Shown here piece after piece: positions 52,088 to 61,109 of a stretch of 64,000 bases of DNA. Position 1 is the stretch's first letter. Each line of letters begins with the position of its first letter. The notes under the pieces are model-generated. The model did no database searches, was not told where the DNA came from, and saw nothing but the letters and a program-made list of their open reading frames with translations. The stretch spans positions 62,001 to 126,000 of the forward strand of contig NZ_WBOS01000011.1 of assembly GCF_008923245.1 (NCBI RefSeq), in the 5' to 3' direction. Both the position numbers and the translations under genes were made by a program. Origin of the DNA: Cytobacillus depressus (GTDB lineage Bacteria > Bacillota > Bacilli > Bacillales > Cytobacillaceae).

Positions 52088-53284
52088 TCAATAATTTTTC
52101 AATTCAATACCGTTGGCAGCTTTCGCTATCATTTTCGAAATCATCTTAAACTGTACGACCATAAGGGTGGGTATGCGCAACATTAAATTGCGTAGAAAGA
52201 TTTTGAAGTTTGATTTTTCAATCATACTCCCAGCAGCCATTAGTCCTATTTTTTGATTTTTCTCAACAAACTTTCTCATTTCTTGTTCATAAGCAACAAA
52301 AGCACGGGCATAATCACCATGCGCGGCTTTAAGTTCGCCAGCTAATACATAAGCTCCAACGAGCGCTAGGCTAGAGCCTTGACCTGAAAGAGGAGATGGG
52401 CCATACCCTGCATCGCCTACCAATGTAATTCGACCTTTTGACCATGTTGGCATATGAATCTGGCAAACCTCATCAAAATAAAAGTCTGTCGCTTCTTTCA
52501 AGGATTTGAGTAGATGCGAGGTTTCCCAGTCCGTACAGCCTACGAAAGCATTTTCTACAAGTTTCTTTTGAGATTCCGTATCATAGCGGTCGTACTTCAA
52601 TGCCTCTGATTGGAACAATAACATACCTTTTGCCTCAGTATTGTCATAGGCACTATACATACCTACAGTTTTGCCTGGCATCGAATAAAGTAGCTGTTGG
52701 TGGTCGAGGTTGAGATAGTTCCCAAGGGTGAAAATCGAGATATAACAGCCAAGCGTACGTTTAAATTGTGCGTCGTCTCCAAAAATAAGGGTCCTCACAT
52801 TAGAATGAAGCCCGTCTGCACCAATGACCAGGTCAAATGTTTGTGGCTTGCCATGAATAAATTGGACTTCTGTACTAGCTTCAGTTTCATGTATAGAGGT
52901 AATCGAATCGCCCCAAATGTATTGAACCGTATCCTTAGTTAAATCATACAAAATGTTACTAAGATCATCACGCATGATTTCGATGTCCAGACCCTGCTGG
53001 TTCGCTATACTTGCTTCACTTATTTGACCTTCAATCTTGCCTTTACTGTTCACAAAGTAAACACCAGTCATACGTGTGTCTGCTGCACGGACTTGATCGA
53101 GTATACCCATCCTCCTAAGCACCTTAATGGCTGCACCACGGATATCAACCCCGTAACCACCCGGTCGCAATGAGGGTGCACGTTCTATTACAGTCACGTC
53201 AAAGCCGTGTCGGCGAAGCCAATAAGCGAGGGCCGGCCCTGCTATGCTAGCACCGGAAATAAGAACGCGCATCGTTTGTTTCAT
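52088..53284 (-). CDS. FAD-dependent monooxygenase (TetX/PHBH-like)
   Basis: A 398-residue class A flavin monooxygenase. The FAD motif is ISGASIAGPALAYWLRRHGF near residue 9. The DG motif is VIGADGLHSNVR, and the second FAD motif is GDAGYGPSPLSGQGSSLAL. It uses NAD(P)H and O2 to hydroxylate an aromatic or polyketide-like substrate; the sequence is closest by eye to TetX-like proteins, but resistance should not be assumed. It stands downstream of a flavin reductase fragment and an oxidoreductase gene on the same strand. Confidence 0.88.
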   Translation of the reverse strand: MKQTMRVLISGASIAGPALAYWLRRHGFDVTVIERAPSLRPGGYGVDIRGAAIKVLRRMGILDQVRAADTRMTGVYFVNSKGKIEGQISEASIANQQGLDIEIMRDDLSNILYDLTKDTVQYIWGDSITSIHETEASTEVQFIHGKPQTFDLVIGADGLHSNVRTLIFGDDAQFKRTLGCYISIFTLGNYLNLDHQQLLYSMPGKTVGMYSAYDNTEAKGMLLFQSEALKYDRYDTESQKKLVENAFVGCTDWETSHLLKSLKEATDFYFDEVCQIHMPTWSKGRITLVGDAGYGPSPLSGQGSSLALVGAYVLAGELKAAHGDYARAFVAYEQEMRKFVEKNQKIGLMAAGSMIEKSNFKIFLRNLMLRIPTLMVVQFKMISKMIAKAANGIELKNY

Positions 53285-53432
53285 AATTATTTATTCACTC
53301 CTATCCTAATGCCTTTCATGCTTATAAACCTTTCTTGTACAACTTTCAAGTACTTATATTTTCAAAACTCATATTAGCGCATTCTTTACATAAAATAGTT
53401 TATTCTAGATTATCGAATACAATGACCTAACA

Positions 53433-53645
53433 CTATATTAACTTCGATTTTCCTTTGAGTAATCCCACTTGTTCTTTCCCTGTTCCCGTTCCTAAAAATG
53501 GCAAATTATAGTCAGCTATATCGAGAATTTCATAATTAACGTCTTCATGTTGCTGAGATATTTCTTTTACCCATTTTCCGACTTGTGGGCTTATACGACC
53601 TTGACATGTGCTTCCTAAAATAATGTCAATATTTAGTTTTCCCAT
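53433..53645 (-). pseudogene. NADPH-dependent FMN reductase, N-terminal part
   Basis: MGKLNIDIILGSTCQGRISP gives the flavodoxin-like GST(x)RxGR start of the NADPH:FMN reductase family, and DIADYNLPFLGTG follows. At residue 70 (GKSKLI) the frame stops, against about 180 residues in full-length members. The flavin-binding half is missing. Its place between two oxidoreductase genes suggests it once supplied reduced flavin to the monooxygenase. Confidence 0.75.
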
Positions 53646-53674
53646 GTTACTCTTCCTCGTATCGGATAAACTTT

Positions 53675-54595
53675 CTAACCCACAGTGAGGACAATTTTCC
53701 CTCGAACGTGACCGGTCTCTACAGCTCTGTGAGCATCAGCAGCTTGGTTTAATGGAAATGTTTGTGATATGACAACGCGAAGCAGCCCTTGTTCGTACAT
53801 CTTGGTGAGTTCGGATAACCTTGATACGCTTCGCTTACTACGGATCGGAATGGTTCCAAGCTCTTCTGAAAGATCGAAAGCAACGATTGTACCGATCCGT
53901 TTTTTGTCGTGTACAAGTTCTACAGAGGCTCGTAGGGCTTCCTCGCCTGCTGCATCAAGGGCAACATCAATCCCTTTAGGTGCAAGTTCGCGTACTCGTT
54001 CAACAAGTCCCTCTCCATATGAGACTGGAATAGCTCCTAAGGAGCGCAGGTAGTCATGGTTACGTGGGCTTGCAGTACCTATCACAGTTGCACCCCATGC
54101 TCGTGCTAATTGAACGGCGAACGTTCCAACTCCTCCTGCAGCTGCGTTTATTAGTACGGTGTCTCCTTTACTGATTCCGAGTTCCTGTAGTGCCGTATAA
54201 GCAGTCTGCCCTGAAGCGGTGAGTACACCAGCTTCTTCCCATGGCATATTTTTAGGCTTTCTAACGAGTTGAGATGTTGGGACGACCACATATTCAGCAT
54301 AGCTATATAGAAGCGACCAACCAATAACTTCATTACCAACTGAAAAGCTCTCAACCCCATCACCAACCACGTCGATGATGCCAGCAAATTCATTTCCTAG
54401 TATTTGAGGGTATCGGATTTCCACTCCTGGTGGACTAAAACCTTGCCCTCGAATCGCACAGTCAACGGGCTGTACGCCGGCTGCTTTTACTTTTACTCGA
54501 ACTTGCCCAATCCCCGGAACAGGAGGATCAAACTCCATTACTTGCAATACGTTCGGTGTTCCTGGTGAATGAAAAGCTACTGCCTTCATTTTCAT
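53675..54595 (-). CDS. NADP-dependent quinone oxidoreductase-like protein
   Basis: A 306-residue medium-chain dehydrogenase (MKMKAVAFHSPGTPNVLQVM; AAAGGVGTFAVQLARAWGAT). It has no zinc ligands, so it is probably an NADPH quinone/enone reductase. It is followed by the flavin reductase fragment (30 bp) and the monooxygenase, and is divergent from the LysR gene at 54921. The LysR protein probably regulates this cluster. It is richer in G+C than the repeats nearby. Confidence 0.88.
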   Translation of the reverse strand: MKMKAVAFHSPGTPNVLQVMEFDPPVPGIGQVRVKVKAAGVQPVDCAIRGQGFSPPGVEIRYPQILGNEFAGIIDVVGDGVESFSVGNEVIGWSLLYSYAEYVVVPTSQLVRKPKNMPWEEAGVLTASGQTAYTALQELGISKGDTVLINAAAGGVGTFAVQLARAWGATVIGTASPRNHDYLRSLGAIPVSYGEGLVERVRELAPKGIDVALDAAGEEALRASVELVHDKKRIGTIVAFDLSEELGTIPIRSKRSVSRLSELTKMYEQGLLRVVISQTFPLNQAADAHRAVETGHVRGKIVLTVG

Positions 54596-54920
54596 CAGCT
54601 CCTTAAAATTTTTAATATTATTTTTGTTGATAACTCAATGGTGTTCTATATCCAAATCTAATGATGTAAATCAAGATCAAGCCTACATATGAGATTGAGA
54701 GAATTAAAGATTGCAATAAATTAGTTCGATTGTTGATTCTATCACGTTTGTAGATACTGTTCCCCATGTATCACTTCCCGTATCTGTTTACCTCCTCCCA
54801 TGTATAGCTGTTCTGTTGTTGGCTAGCTACCTTCATTATATAATTGCAAATAGATAATCAAAAATACATGTTTTGCTATATGTGCATATACTGAATGTAA
54901 TGAAAAAGGAGGAATACTGG

Positions 54921-55838
54921 ATGGAACTGCTACAACTTAAGTATTTTTTAACCGTGGCTAAATTAGAACATATGACTAGAGCCGCACAAGAACTTCATAT
55001 CGCCCAACCCGCCTTAAGTAGAACGATTCAGCGCTTGGAAGAGGACTTGGGGGTACCATTGTTTGATCGTAAAGCAAGGCAAATTCGTTTGAATCCTTTT
55101 GGAAAGGCATTTGAAGCAAAAGTGAAGGCCGCAATCCATTTGCTCGAAGAGGGGCGTCGAGAAGTAGAAGATCTATCAGGCTTAAAACAAGGTCGTATTT
55201 ACCTGGCAGTTATGAATATGGAACAGGTTAGAGAACCTTTGCAGAACTTTTTGGCTGAACATACGGAGGTTAATTTCCGGATGATTCAATCGTCTATGGA
55301 GGATTTTGAGAACATAGAAACAAACCATGAATTAGACTTCTATTTAACTTCGTTTCCGATTCAACAAGAAGGATTCAGTGAAATTCCATTGGTAAAGGAA
55401 AAGCTCTATCTCGCTGTGCCGCACGGACATAAATATGCAAACCGCAAAGCAATTCACCTTAGTGAAGTATCAGCTGAACCTTTTGTTGGATACAAAGAAA
55501 ATTCTCCTTTACGGATGATTAATGATGACCTTTGTGACAAAGCGGGTTTTCGTCCGAAGATGGTGTGTGAAACAGAAGATCCAGCTAGTATCGCAGAACT
55601 TGTTCGTTCTGGATTCGGTGTTTCCATTGTCGGTGGCTGTAAAAGTGGAGAGGAGCTGAACTTAGTCAAACTGCCAATCGAAGATCCTGCAGGTGAAAGG
55701 ATTTTTCGGATAGCCTGGCAGAAAGATCGTTATTTATCAAAGGCAGCGATTGCATTTCGAGATTTTATCGTTACCTATTTCAGGGATGAAGAACACACAA
55801 TAGGAAGCGAGGGTAGGAAAGCATTGATGTTACGATAG
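54921..55838 (+). CDS. LysR-type regulator of the oxidoreductase cluster
   Basis: A 305-residue LTTR. The HTH is in LTVAKLEHMTRAAQELHIAQ PALSRTIQRLEEDLG and the effector domain follows from about residue 90. AAAGGAGGAATACTGG fixes the ATG at 54921 (a further 16 codons upstream are open). The intergenic region (54596-54920) carries a short palindrome TATATG-TG-CATATA at 54877-54890, a possible autoregulatory site. The divergent oxidoreductase genes are its likely targets. Confidence 0.9.
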   Translation: MELLQLKYFLTVAKLEHMTRAAQELHIAQPALSRTIQRLEEDLGVPLFDRKARQIRLNPFGKAFEAKVKAAIHLLEEGRREVEDLSGLKQGRIYLAVMNMEQVREPLQNFLAEHTEVNFRMIQSSMEDFENIETNHELDFYLTSFPIQQEGFSEIPLVKEKLYLAVPHGHKYANRKAIHLSEVSAEPFVGYKENSPLRMINDDLCDKAGFRPKMVCETEDPASIAELVRSGFGVSIVGGCKSGEELNLVKLPIEDPAGERIFRIAWQKDRYLSKAAIAFRDFIVTYFRDEEHTIGSEGRKALMLR

Positions 55839-55880
55839 AAGAAGACTTATTAGAGTTCTCGTCAGAAAATGCTATGATTT

Positions 55881-55920
55881 AAAAGCTCAATTTATTGAAT
55901 ATGAGAAATTGGGCTTTTTG
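55881..55920 (+). terminator. Terminator of the LysR gene
   Basis: AAAAGCTCAATTT and AAATTGGGCTTTTT with a T-run; about 45 bp after the stop. Confidence 0.75.
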
Positions 55921-55924
55921 TTAC

Positions 55925-55950
55925 TTCACAAGTCTGGCCCGTTTGTTGAA
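55925..55950. repeat. Family A short hairpin
   Basis: TTCACAAGTCT, GGCC, CGTTTGTTGAA. Confidence 0.7.
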
Positions 55951-56526
55951 GAAGCCATCGTAGAGCATACTGAATAAAAATTCTCCATATACAAGAAACA
56001 GCTTTGATTTGCCGTATCAGTTTTTCTTCATATATGCTTTAAACTAATGAACTTAGATCGCTCTTAGTATCATAGGATTCAATGTCTTTGTCTTGTATAA
56101 TTATTTGTACGAAGTCAGGATTGGCGAGCATTGGACGACCGAATGCAGCCAAGTCAATCATTCCTTTTCTAATAACCCTGTTGTAGGTCTGAATTGCCGA
56201 CTCCAATTATGATTCCTTCCCAATATTTTCGTACTAGTTCATGAAATGTCATCCAATTTACGATTATTTCAGTAAAGTGATTAATCGTGGGATGAAGGAT
56301 TCTTAATCCAATAACCTTAAAGACTTACGGTTTCTTCGGGATTCCCCCATTTATTATCTGGCATATCAGCCTTGTTTTTCGAAAAGCCAATATTTGTTTG
56401 ATCCACCCCTATCTCATTAATGACTGCAGTTAAAAATTCCTTCATAAACGTTAAGCGCTTTGCTAAGTTGCCCCTGTATCAATCCTTTCGCACATTTGTG
56501 ATTTCACTGTTAAATTGTGATGGGTT

Positions 56527-56573
56527 ACAATAGAGCTGTTACATTTACAATAAAGATGTTTAAAATCACAATA
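56527..56573. repeat. Three ACAATA units at 20-21 bp spacing
   Basis: ACAATAGAG, ACAATAAAG and ACAATAAAG begin at 56527, 56547 and 56568, two helical turns apart, and precede a small plus-strand reading frame. They look like regulator-binding sites. Confidence 0.55.
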
Positions 56574-56634
56574 AAGTCATTTAATTAGCATAATATGAAC
56601 TAAGGTACGAGGCGACATAATATTTTTAAAGAAG

Positions 56635-56724
56635 TTGATCATCATAGAACTCTCTGTTTGGATTGCTGCCTTTAGTTGTTTTGTTGTTGTGTTTGTTCTT
56701 TTTTTTAGTAGGAAAAAGAGATAA
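56635..56724 (+). CDS. Possible 29-residue membrane peptide, TTG start
   Basis: TTG at 56635 starts MIIIELSVWIAAFSCFVVVF, then VLFFSRKKR-stop: a single hydrophobic helix with a basic tail, as in small membrane peptides. AAAGAAG just before it is a weak ribosome binding site. It lies in the segment inserted in the OYE remnant, just after the ACAATA repeats. Confidence 0.35.
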   Translation: MIIIELSVWIAAFSCFVVVFVLFFSRKKR

Positions 56725-56988
56725 TTTGACTCCCTTATTTCGCATCTAAAGTCTATTATTTATCAATTTTAAATGACTTAATTTTTATTGTAATTCAATC
56801 TTGGAACGTAGCAATGCAGGTTTAAGAGTCCAGAATTAATCAACATTATTGTCACAAGACAAATTGGTCAATCAAATATCCATGAGCTCCATTAATCTCT
56901 ACTCCAACAAATCCTGCAATCATGGCCTTCCCAGTTACTTTGTTTAAAATTCAACCTAAGAAATTTCCCTACTATATTACCCTACTTA

Positions 56989-57056
56989 TTCAACAAAATG
57001 GCCCTTTTCATGAAGAAAGACGCTTTCCTTTTTCAGAAAAGCGCCCGATTGTTGAG
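56989..57056 (+). repeat. Long hairpin repeat (family A)
   Basis: TTCAACAAAAT, GGCC, CTTTTCATGAA, an inner CGCTTTCC, TTCAGAAAAG, CGCC, CGATTGTTGAG. Confidence 0.9.
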
Positions 57057-57156
57057 AATCAATCCCTTAGTGATAAATCCTCTTTCCTTGATGTGAACAG
57101 ATAAGAGTTTAAAAAAGCTATTATTTAGGTTTGGCAATCATAACAGCTTCAAGTAT

Positions 57157-57870
57157 TTATTTTGCCCCTGCTTTTAACAAAATTTTTTCAATCTCATTAA
57201 AGCCTTTCTCACGTGCATGTTGTAGAGGAGTCACCTTATCATTGTCTGGAATGTTCACATCCGCCCCATGTTCTATCAGCAATTGCACCGTTTGCTGCTG
57301 CTTTTCGTCTCCATAATTCAAAATAATTGCTTCTAATAAAGCAGTCCAACCAAGATTATTGACATGATTCACATCAATATCAGTATGAGTGAGAAGTTCT
57401 TTGATTACATCCACATATCCATGTTCTGAGGCAGGGATTAAAGCAGTTCCCCCATACCGGTTTGTAATCATCGGGTCGGCCCCTGCTTCAATCGTAAGCT
57501 TTAGCATATCAATATATCCTTCTGCACCAGCATATAGGAAGGGATTGTTTTTCATATCATCACGGATATTCACATCTGCACCTGCCTTGATAAGCACTTT
57601 TGCGGTTTCTACATCATTGTTATAGGCCGCAATCATAGTGGCAGTCCGGCCTTTTGAGTCTTGTGCGTTGATATTCGCACCTTTCTTAATGAGTTTGCTT
57701 ATGGTGTCTACCTCTCCACGTTCTGCTGCTTGAAGTAACTGTTTATTTAATTCTTCGCTCACGATCACCTTCTCCTTTTCTTGTTTTTTCGTTTCTCCAC
57801 TAATGTTAGACATACAACCTTGCATCAAGAAAATACATCCTATAAATACCATCATCCACTTCCACATCAA
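57157..57870 (-). CDS. Ankyrin-repeat lipoprotein
   Basis: A 237-residue protein with a lipobox (FLMQGC) at the end of a signal sequence (MMVFIGCIFLMQGC). About five ankyrin repeats follow from residue 40 to the end (LLQAAERGEVDTISKLIKKG, TALIPASEHGYVDVIKELLT). It is probably anchored to the outer face of the membrane, where the repeats bind another protein. No partner is evident. ATG starts at 57870 or 57867 are both possible. Confidence 0.85.
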   Translation of the reverse strand: MMWKWMMVFIGCIFLMQGCMSNISGETKKQEKEKVIVSEELNKQLLQAAERGEVDTISKLIKKGANINAQDSKGRTATMIAAYNNDVETAKVLIKAGADVNIRDDMKNNPFLYAGAEGYIDMLKLTIEAGADPMITNRYGGTALIPASEHGYVDVIKELLTHTDIDVNHVNNLGWTALLEAIILNYGDEKQQQTVQLLIEHGADVNIPDNDKVTPLQHAREKGFNEIEKILLKAGAK

Positions 57871-57985
57871 TTATTCGCCTCTATTCAATATAGTTGCTCT
57901 GTTCTTTTTACCTGAGGAGTGAAATTTATATTCTACGGCTTTCTCTCTCGGAAAACATGTTTCGTTAAAAAGGTAATTCATTTAT

Positions 57986-58045
57986 TCATTTCTTTCCAAA
58001 GAGCAAAAACTCGATTGCCAATTTCATGAATTCTTCGTGAATCAT
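57986..58045 (-). pseudogene. Stub of a guanine/nucleoside deaminase gene
   Basis: CAAGGAGTC leads to an ATG at 58045 encoding MIHEEFMKLAIEFLLFGKK-stop. MxHEEFMKLAIE is very like the N-terminus of GuaD-type nucleoside deaminases. The frame ends after 19 codons. It lies directly after the purine permease gene on the same strand, where a purine deaminase would make sense. The match is short, so the call is tentative. Confidence 0.4.
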
Positions 58046-58073
58046 TTAAAAAGACTCCTTGAAAAGTTAAATT

Positions 58074-59381
58074 TTAAATATAATTTTTTTCACTTATGTT
58101 TTTTGTTTTCCATAGTTGTTCTAGCACAATTACGATGATCGTACCAACAATGAGACCATTGCTTAAAATATATTGGAGAATAGTAGGCAGACTCTGAAAT
58201 ATTCCTTTAGGAAGATACGATATTCCAAAACTGATTAGCAAAGTGATTCCTAATATAGTTAACCGGCGTTGATCTAATTCGTCTTTCAAAAGGGACTGAA
58301 TCGAAATCCCGATCATTTGGACAAAGGATGCTAAACTTACGGCACAAGCAATAGGGCCAGGAAGCATAGCTAAGAAATTGACGATCGCCGGAACACAGGC
58401 TATACCTGATAAGGCTAAACTTGCTACCAGAAAAGGCATCATTCGTTTTTGCCCGGTTAATCGGATAAATCCTGCCGATACTGGCAATGGCACAATTCCA
58501 ATTGTAGAGAAAAGAGCTGATAAAACATGTGTAATACCGCCTGCCCAACTGGCGCGGTTAATGGTTTGTTTTTCGGATTTTTCTGATTCTGGAACCGCTT
58601 GTTTAACAGCCGTAACGGCAGCTATTGTATTAGAGAATACAATAAAAGTAAAGATAATGGAGGTTATAACCATTCCAGCATTTAACTGCGGAGTCCCCCA
58701 TGCAAAAATGTCTGGTAATTTAATGGAGTAAGCTTGTGTGGAAATCGTATTGGGGGTTTTCCCTAATAAGAAATATAGTAACCACCCAATTAAAATTCCT
58801 AACAGTACTGAGTAACTTTTCATCCATCCTTTTCCCTTAATCGACAGCAATATCACTATAACAAATACGCCAAATGAAATCGCTGCTATTCCATAATCCA
58901 TGTTAGACTGTTCTTGTATTCCAAGCATTCCCTCTAAAAACACACCACTAAGTTGAAGAGTCAGAATCAACATAAAGGAACCAGTAACTAAAGGAGTGAA
59001 CAAAAACAGCAGCCGATTAACCAGACCGGTTATACCGAGAATAAATAGTAATAATCCCGTAACTAGCATGCCACCTTCTAAAAGTTGTAATGTTTCATTC
59101 GTACTATCCCCCTGCTGAATTGTCATACCCGCTAAAATGACAAATACACTGACCCATGAACCTGCAGGCCCGTCAGCGATCGGATATCGATGTCCGAGCC
59201 AGCCTTGAATAAAAGAGCTAATGCCCACCACAAAAAAAGTTCGTTGCATTAATTCGGATATTTCCTCTATCGTTAAATGAAATACTCCTCCGATTATGAT
59301 CGGTAATGCAATAGAAGTGGCCAGCAAGAAAAAAAACCATTGAAATATGCTTAAACCGCTATAAAAACGTTGTTGCTTCAT
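58074..59381 (-). CDS. Purine/pyrimidine permease (NCS2 family)
   Basis: A 435-residue membrane protein with about 13 hydrophobic segments of the nucleobase-cation-symporter-2 fold: GGVFHLTIEEISELMQRTFF, SSFIQGWLGHRYPIADGPAG, ITHVLSALFSTIGIVPLPVS. It probably imports uracil, xanthine or a related base with protons. It is divergent from the LysR gene at 59677, and 28 bp downstream lies a deaminase stub. The pair looks like a purine use module with the enzyme lost. Confidence 0.88.
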   Translation of the reverse strand: MKQQRFYSGLSIFQWFFFLLATSIALPIIIGGVFHLTIEEISELMQRTFFVVGISSFIQGWLGHRYPIADGPAGSWVSVFVILAGMTIQQGDSTNETLQLLEGGMLVTGLLLFILGITGLVNRLLFLFTPLVTGSFMLILTLQLSGVFLEGMLGIQEQSNMDYGIAAISFGVFVIVILLSIKGKGWMKSYSVLLGILIGWLLYFLLGKTPNTISTQAYSIKLPDIFAWGTPQLNAGMVITSIIFTFIVFSNTIAAVTAVKQAVPESEKSEKQTINRASWAGGITHVLSALFSTIGIVPLPVSAGFIRLTGQKRMMPFLVASLALSGIACVPAIVNFLAMLPGPIACAVSLASFVQMIGISIQSLLKDELDQRRLTILGITLLISFGISYLPKGIFQSLPTILQYILSNGLIVGTIIVIVLEQLWKTKNISEKNYI

Positions 59382-59609
59382 ATTATTTCACCCTTATACA
59401 TGATGTTTATTGTTGAGACTTCTAAGTGCGAATAGAAATTAGTTCTAAATAGCTGAAAAATAAGGGTCTCCAACAAGAAAAAAACTTTTATTAAGTATCT
59501 CGATATTCTAGCTAACACCTTGAAAATCTTTCCTATCGAAAAATCATCGCTGATAAGCCGTTTCGAGAAATTTCTTTTTATCTAAAATCATGATATCTTA
59601 GAATGAAGT

Positions 59610-59655
59610 ATATGAAAAATATAAAAAAAATTAATTTCACTAAAGTTTTTCATAT
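59610..59655. promoter_or_regulatory. Inverted repeat between permease and LysR genes
   Basis: ATATGAAAAA and TTTTTCATAT, exact 10-bp arms, 26 bp apart, 21 bp before the LysR ATG. It is either an operator or a hairpin in the leader. Confidence 0.45.
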
Positions 59656-59676
59656 AGGAAGGGTGTATTTCCGCTT

Positions 59677-60576
59677 ATGGATATTAGACAACTGCGATAT
59701 TTTATAGCTATTGTAGAAGAAAGAAAAATTTCTGCTGCCGCTGAAAGACTTCATATCTCCCAGCCTCCACTAAGTCAGCACCTGAAAACAATGGAAGATG
59801 AATTGGGAACGAAATTAGTAGAGAGAACTGGGAGATTTTTAGAAGTGACGGAAGCAGGAAAATCCTTATATAAGTATGCGCTACAAATGACTCAGTTAAT
59901 GGAAGAAGCTAGAATGGAAGTAAAGGAAGTTGGAAACGGGGTAAGTGGAAGATTGACGATAGGTATCAATACTTTTTCGGTAGTCGGATTACCTGAGTTA
60001 CTTTACCAATTCCACAAAAAGTATCCTAAGGTTACCTATAAAATTCATCAAAATGAGTCTTCTCATCTTTGTCAACTAGTGAGAGACCGAATTGTAGAGC
60101 TAGCGATTATACGATTACCACTCGAGTTAGATGATTTTTCGGCTATCCATCTTCATACAGAACCTTTTTACTTTATTACTTCAAATAAAAACGAACCTTT
60201 GAATCATCAGATTATGCTTGCTGACATTCAAAACCACCCTCTGATTTTACCAAGTACAGAAGGACTGGGAGTTCATTATATGATTTTGGAAGCATTTTCG
60301 AAAGCTCAACTACAGCCAAACATTATTGCTGAATGCTCTGACATCTCCCTTTTATTAGATTTAGTCGCTTGTAATTTTGGAGAAGCTATTGTTCCGGAAA
60401 CCGTCCTTAAACAATACAAAAACTACAATATCCAGGCTTCCAAAATCAAAGATACAGAGCTATCTGCATCTACGGGCTTAATATGGCTAAAAAATCATTA
60501 TCTATCAAAAACTGCTCAAAACTTTACAAACGTATTAACGGAGTACCTACAACAAAACACGGATTTACAGTGTTAA
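59677..60576 (+). CDS. LysR-type regulator next to the purine permease
   Basis: A 299-residue LTTR (MDIRQLRYFIAIVEERKISA AAERLHISQPPLSQHLKTME) with an effector domain from about residue 90. AGGAAGGGTG is upstream of the ATG. The divergent orientation to the permease gene is the classical layout for a LysR activator, so it probably responds to the transported base or its metabolite. It is complete and ends in a terminator. Confidence 0.9.
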   Translation: MDIRQLRYFIAIVEERKISAAAERLHISQPPLSQHLKTMEDELGTKLVERTGRFLEVTEAGKSLYKYALQMTQLMEEARMEVKEVGNGVSGRLTIGINTFSVVGLPELLYQFHKKYPKVTYKIHQNESSHLCQLVRDRIVELAIIRLPLELDDFSAIHLHTEPFYFITSNKNEPLNHQIMLADIQNHPLILPSTEGLGVHYMILEAFSKAQLQPNIIAECSDISLLLDLVACNFGEAIVPETVLKQYKNYNIQASKIKDTELSASTGLIWLKNHYLSKTAQNFTNVLTEYLQQNTDLQC

Positions 60577-60592
60577 GGATTTAAAGTATTAA

Positions 60593-60634
60593 AAATCCCA
60601 ATCTCTCAGTGAAATAAATGAGAAATTGGGATTT
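60593..60634 (+). terminator. Terminator of the second LysR gene
   Basis: AAATCCCAATCTCTCA and TGAGAAATTGGGATTT, with TTTT nearby. Confidence 0.8.
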
Positions 60635-60639
60635 AATTT

Positions 60640-60665
60640 TTCAACAATTGCGCCCTTTAGTTGAA
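60640..60665. repeat. Family A type short hairpin
   Basis: TTCAACAATTG, CGCC, CTTTAGTTGAA, 14 bp from the stop of the next minus-strand gene. Confidence 0.75.
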
Positions 60666-60678
60666 TAATTTAAATTGA

Positions 60679-61065
60679 TTACCCTTCAACAATTGCAAGG
60701 TATTTCAAATTTTCTCCTTCGGATTCAACGATTAAAATATCTCCTCTTTCCTTGGCAGAAAAAATCTTTGCACCGACAGGAAGTTTATTCGACATTTCAT
60801 CTTTGAAGTCTGTATTAACATCATTTCTTGTTTTTATTTTACCGACTTGAACGTCTTTTCTTAAAGGTATTTCTTCTACCCAGTCAATATTAGTCTTGTA
60901 GATTACTCCATCATACTGAAAAATATCAGCATCAGGATCTAATGTTAAAACTTCTTCGGCATCAATACTATCAATTGTTACTTTGGTTGTTTCCTCTACA
61001 TTAGAGCATCCTGTAATAGTAAGTAAAGTTAATATAATCCAAACACAAAATAACCTATGTACCAT
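60679..61065 (-). CDS. Hypothetical lipoprotein, 128 aa
   Basis: MVHRLFCVWIILTLLTITGC is a signal peptide with lipobox. AAAGGAGGTGATGTG fixes the ATG at 61065, although the frame is open a further 14 codons. The mature part (LTLDPDADIFQYDGVIYKTN, IFSAKERGDILIVESEGENL) is a small beta-rich domain that recalls the DUF3221 or SH3-like domains of exported Bacillus proteins. Function unknown. Confidence 0.75.
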   Translation of the reverse strand: MVHRLFCVWIILTLLTITGCSNVEETTKVTIDSIDAEEVLTLDPDADIFQYDGVIYKTNIDWVEEIPLRKDVQVGKIKTRNDVNTDFKDEMSNKLPVGAKIFSAKERGDILIVESEGENLKYLAIVEG

Positions 61066-61109
61066 CACATCACCTCCTTTGATATATGGACGGTTATTCT
61101 CTATCAAAG

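Larger units (their letters stand above)
56010..56960 (-). pseudogene. Old yellow enzyme (NADH:flavin oxidoreductase) remnants
   Basis: Three pieces of one family are readable in order on the minus strand. VTGKAMIAGFVGVEINGAHGYLID lies near 56870-56950, MKEFLTAVINEIGVDQTNIG near 56400-56470, and KYWEGIIIGVGNSDLQ with LAAFGRPMLANPDFVQIIIQ near 56040-56225. AGFxGVEINGAHGYLID and AAFGRPMLANPDF are strong OYE motifs. Frames change between the pieces, and a segment of about 360 bp not of the family lies between the first two. The gene is dead. Confidence 0.75.
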
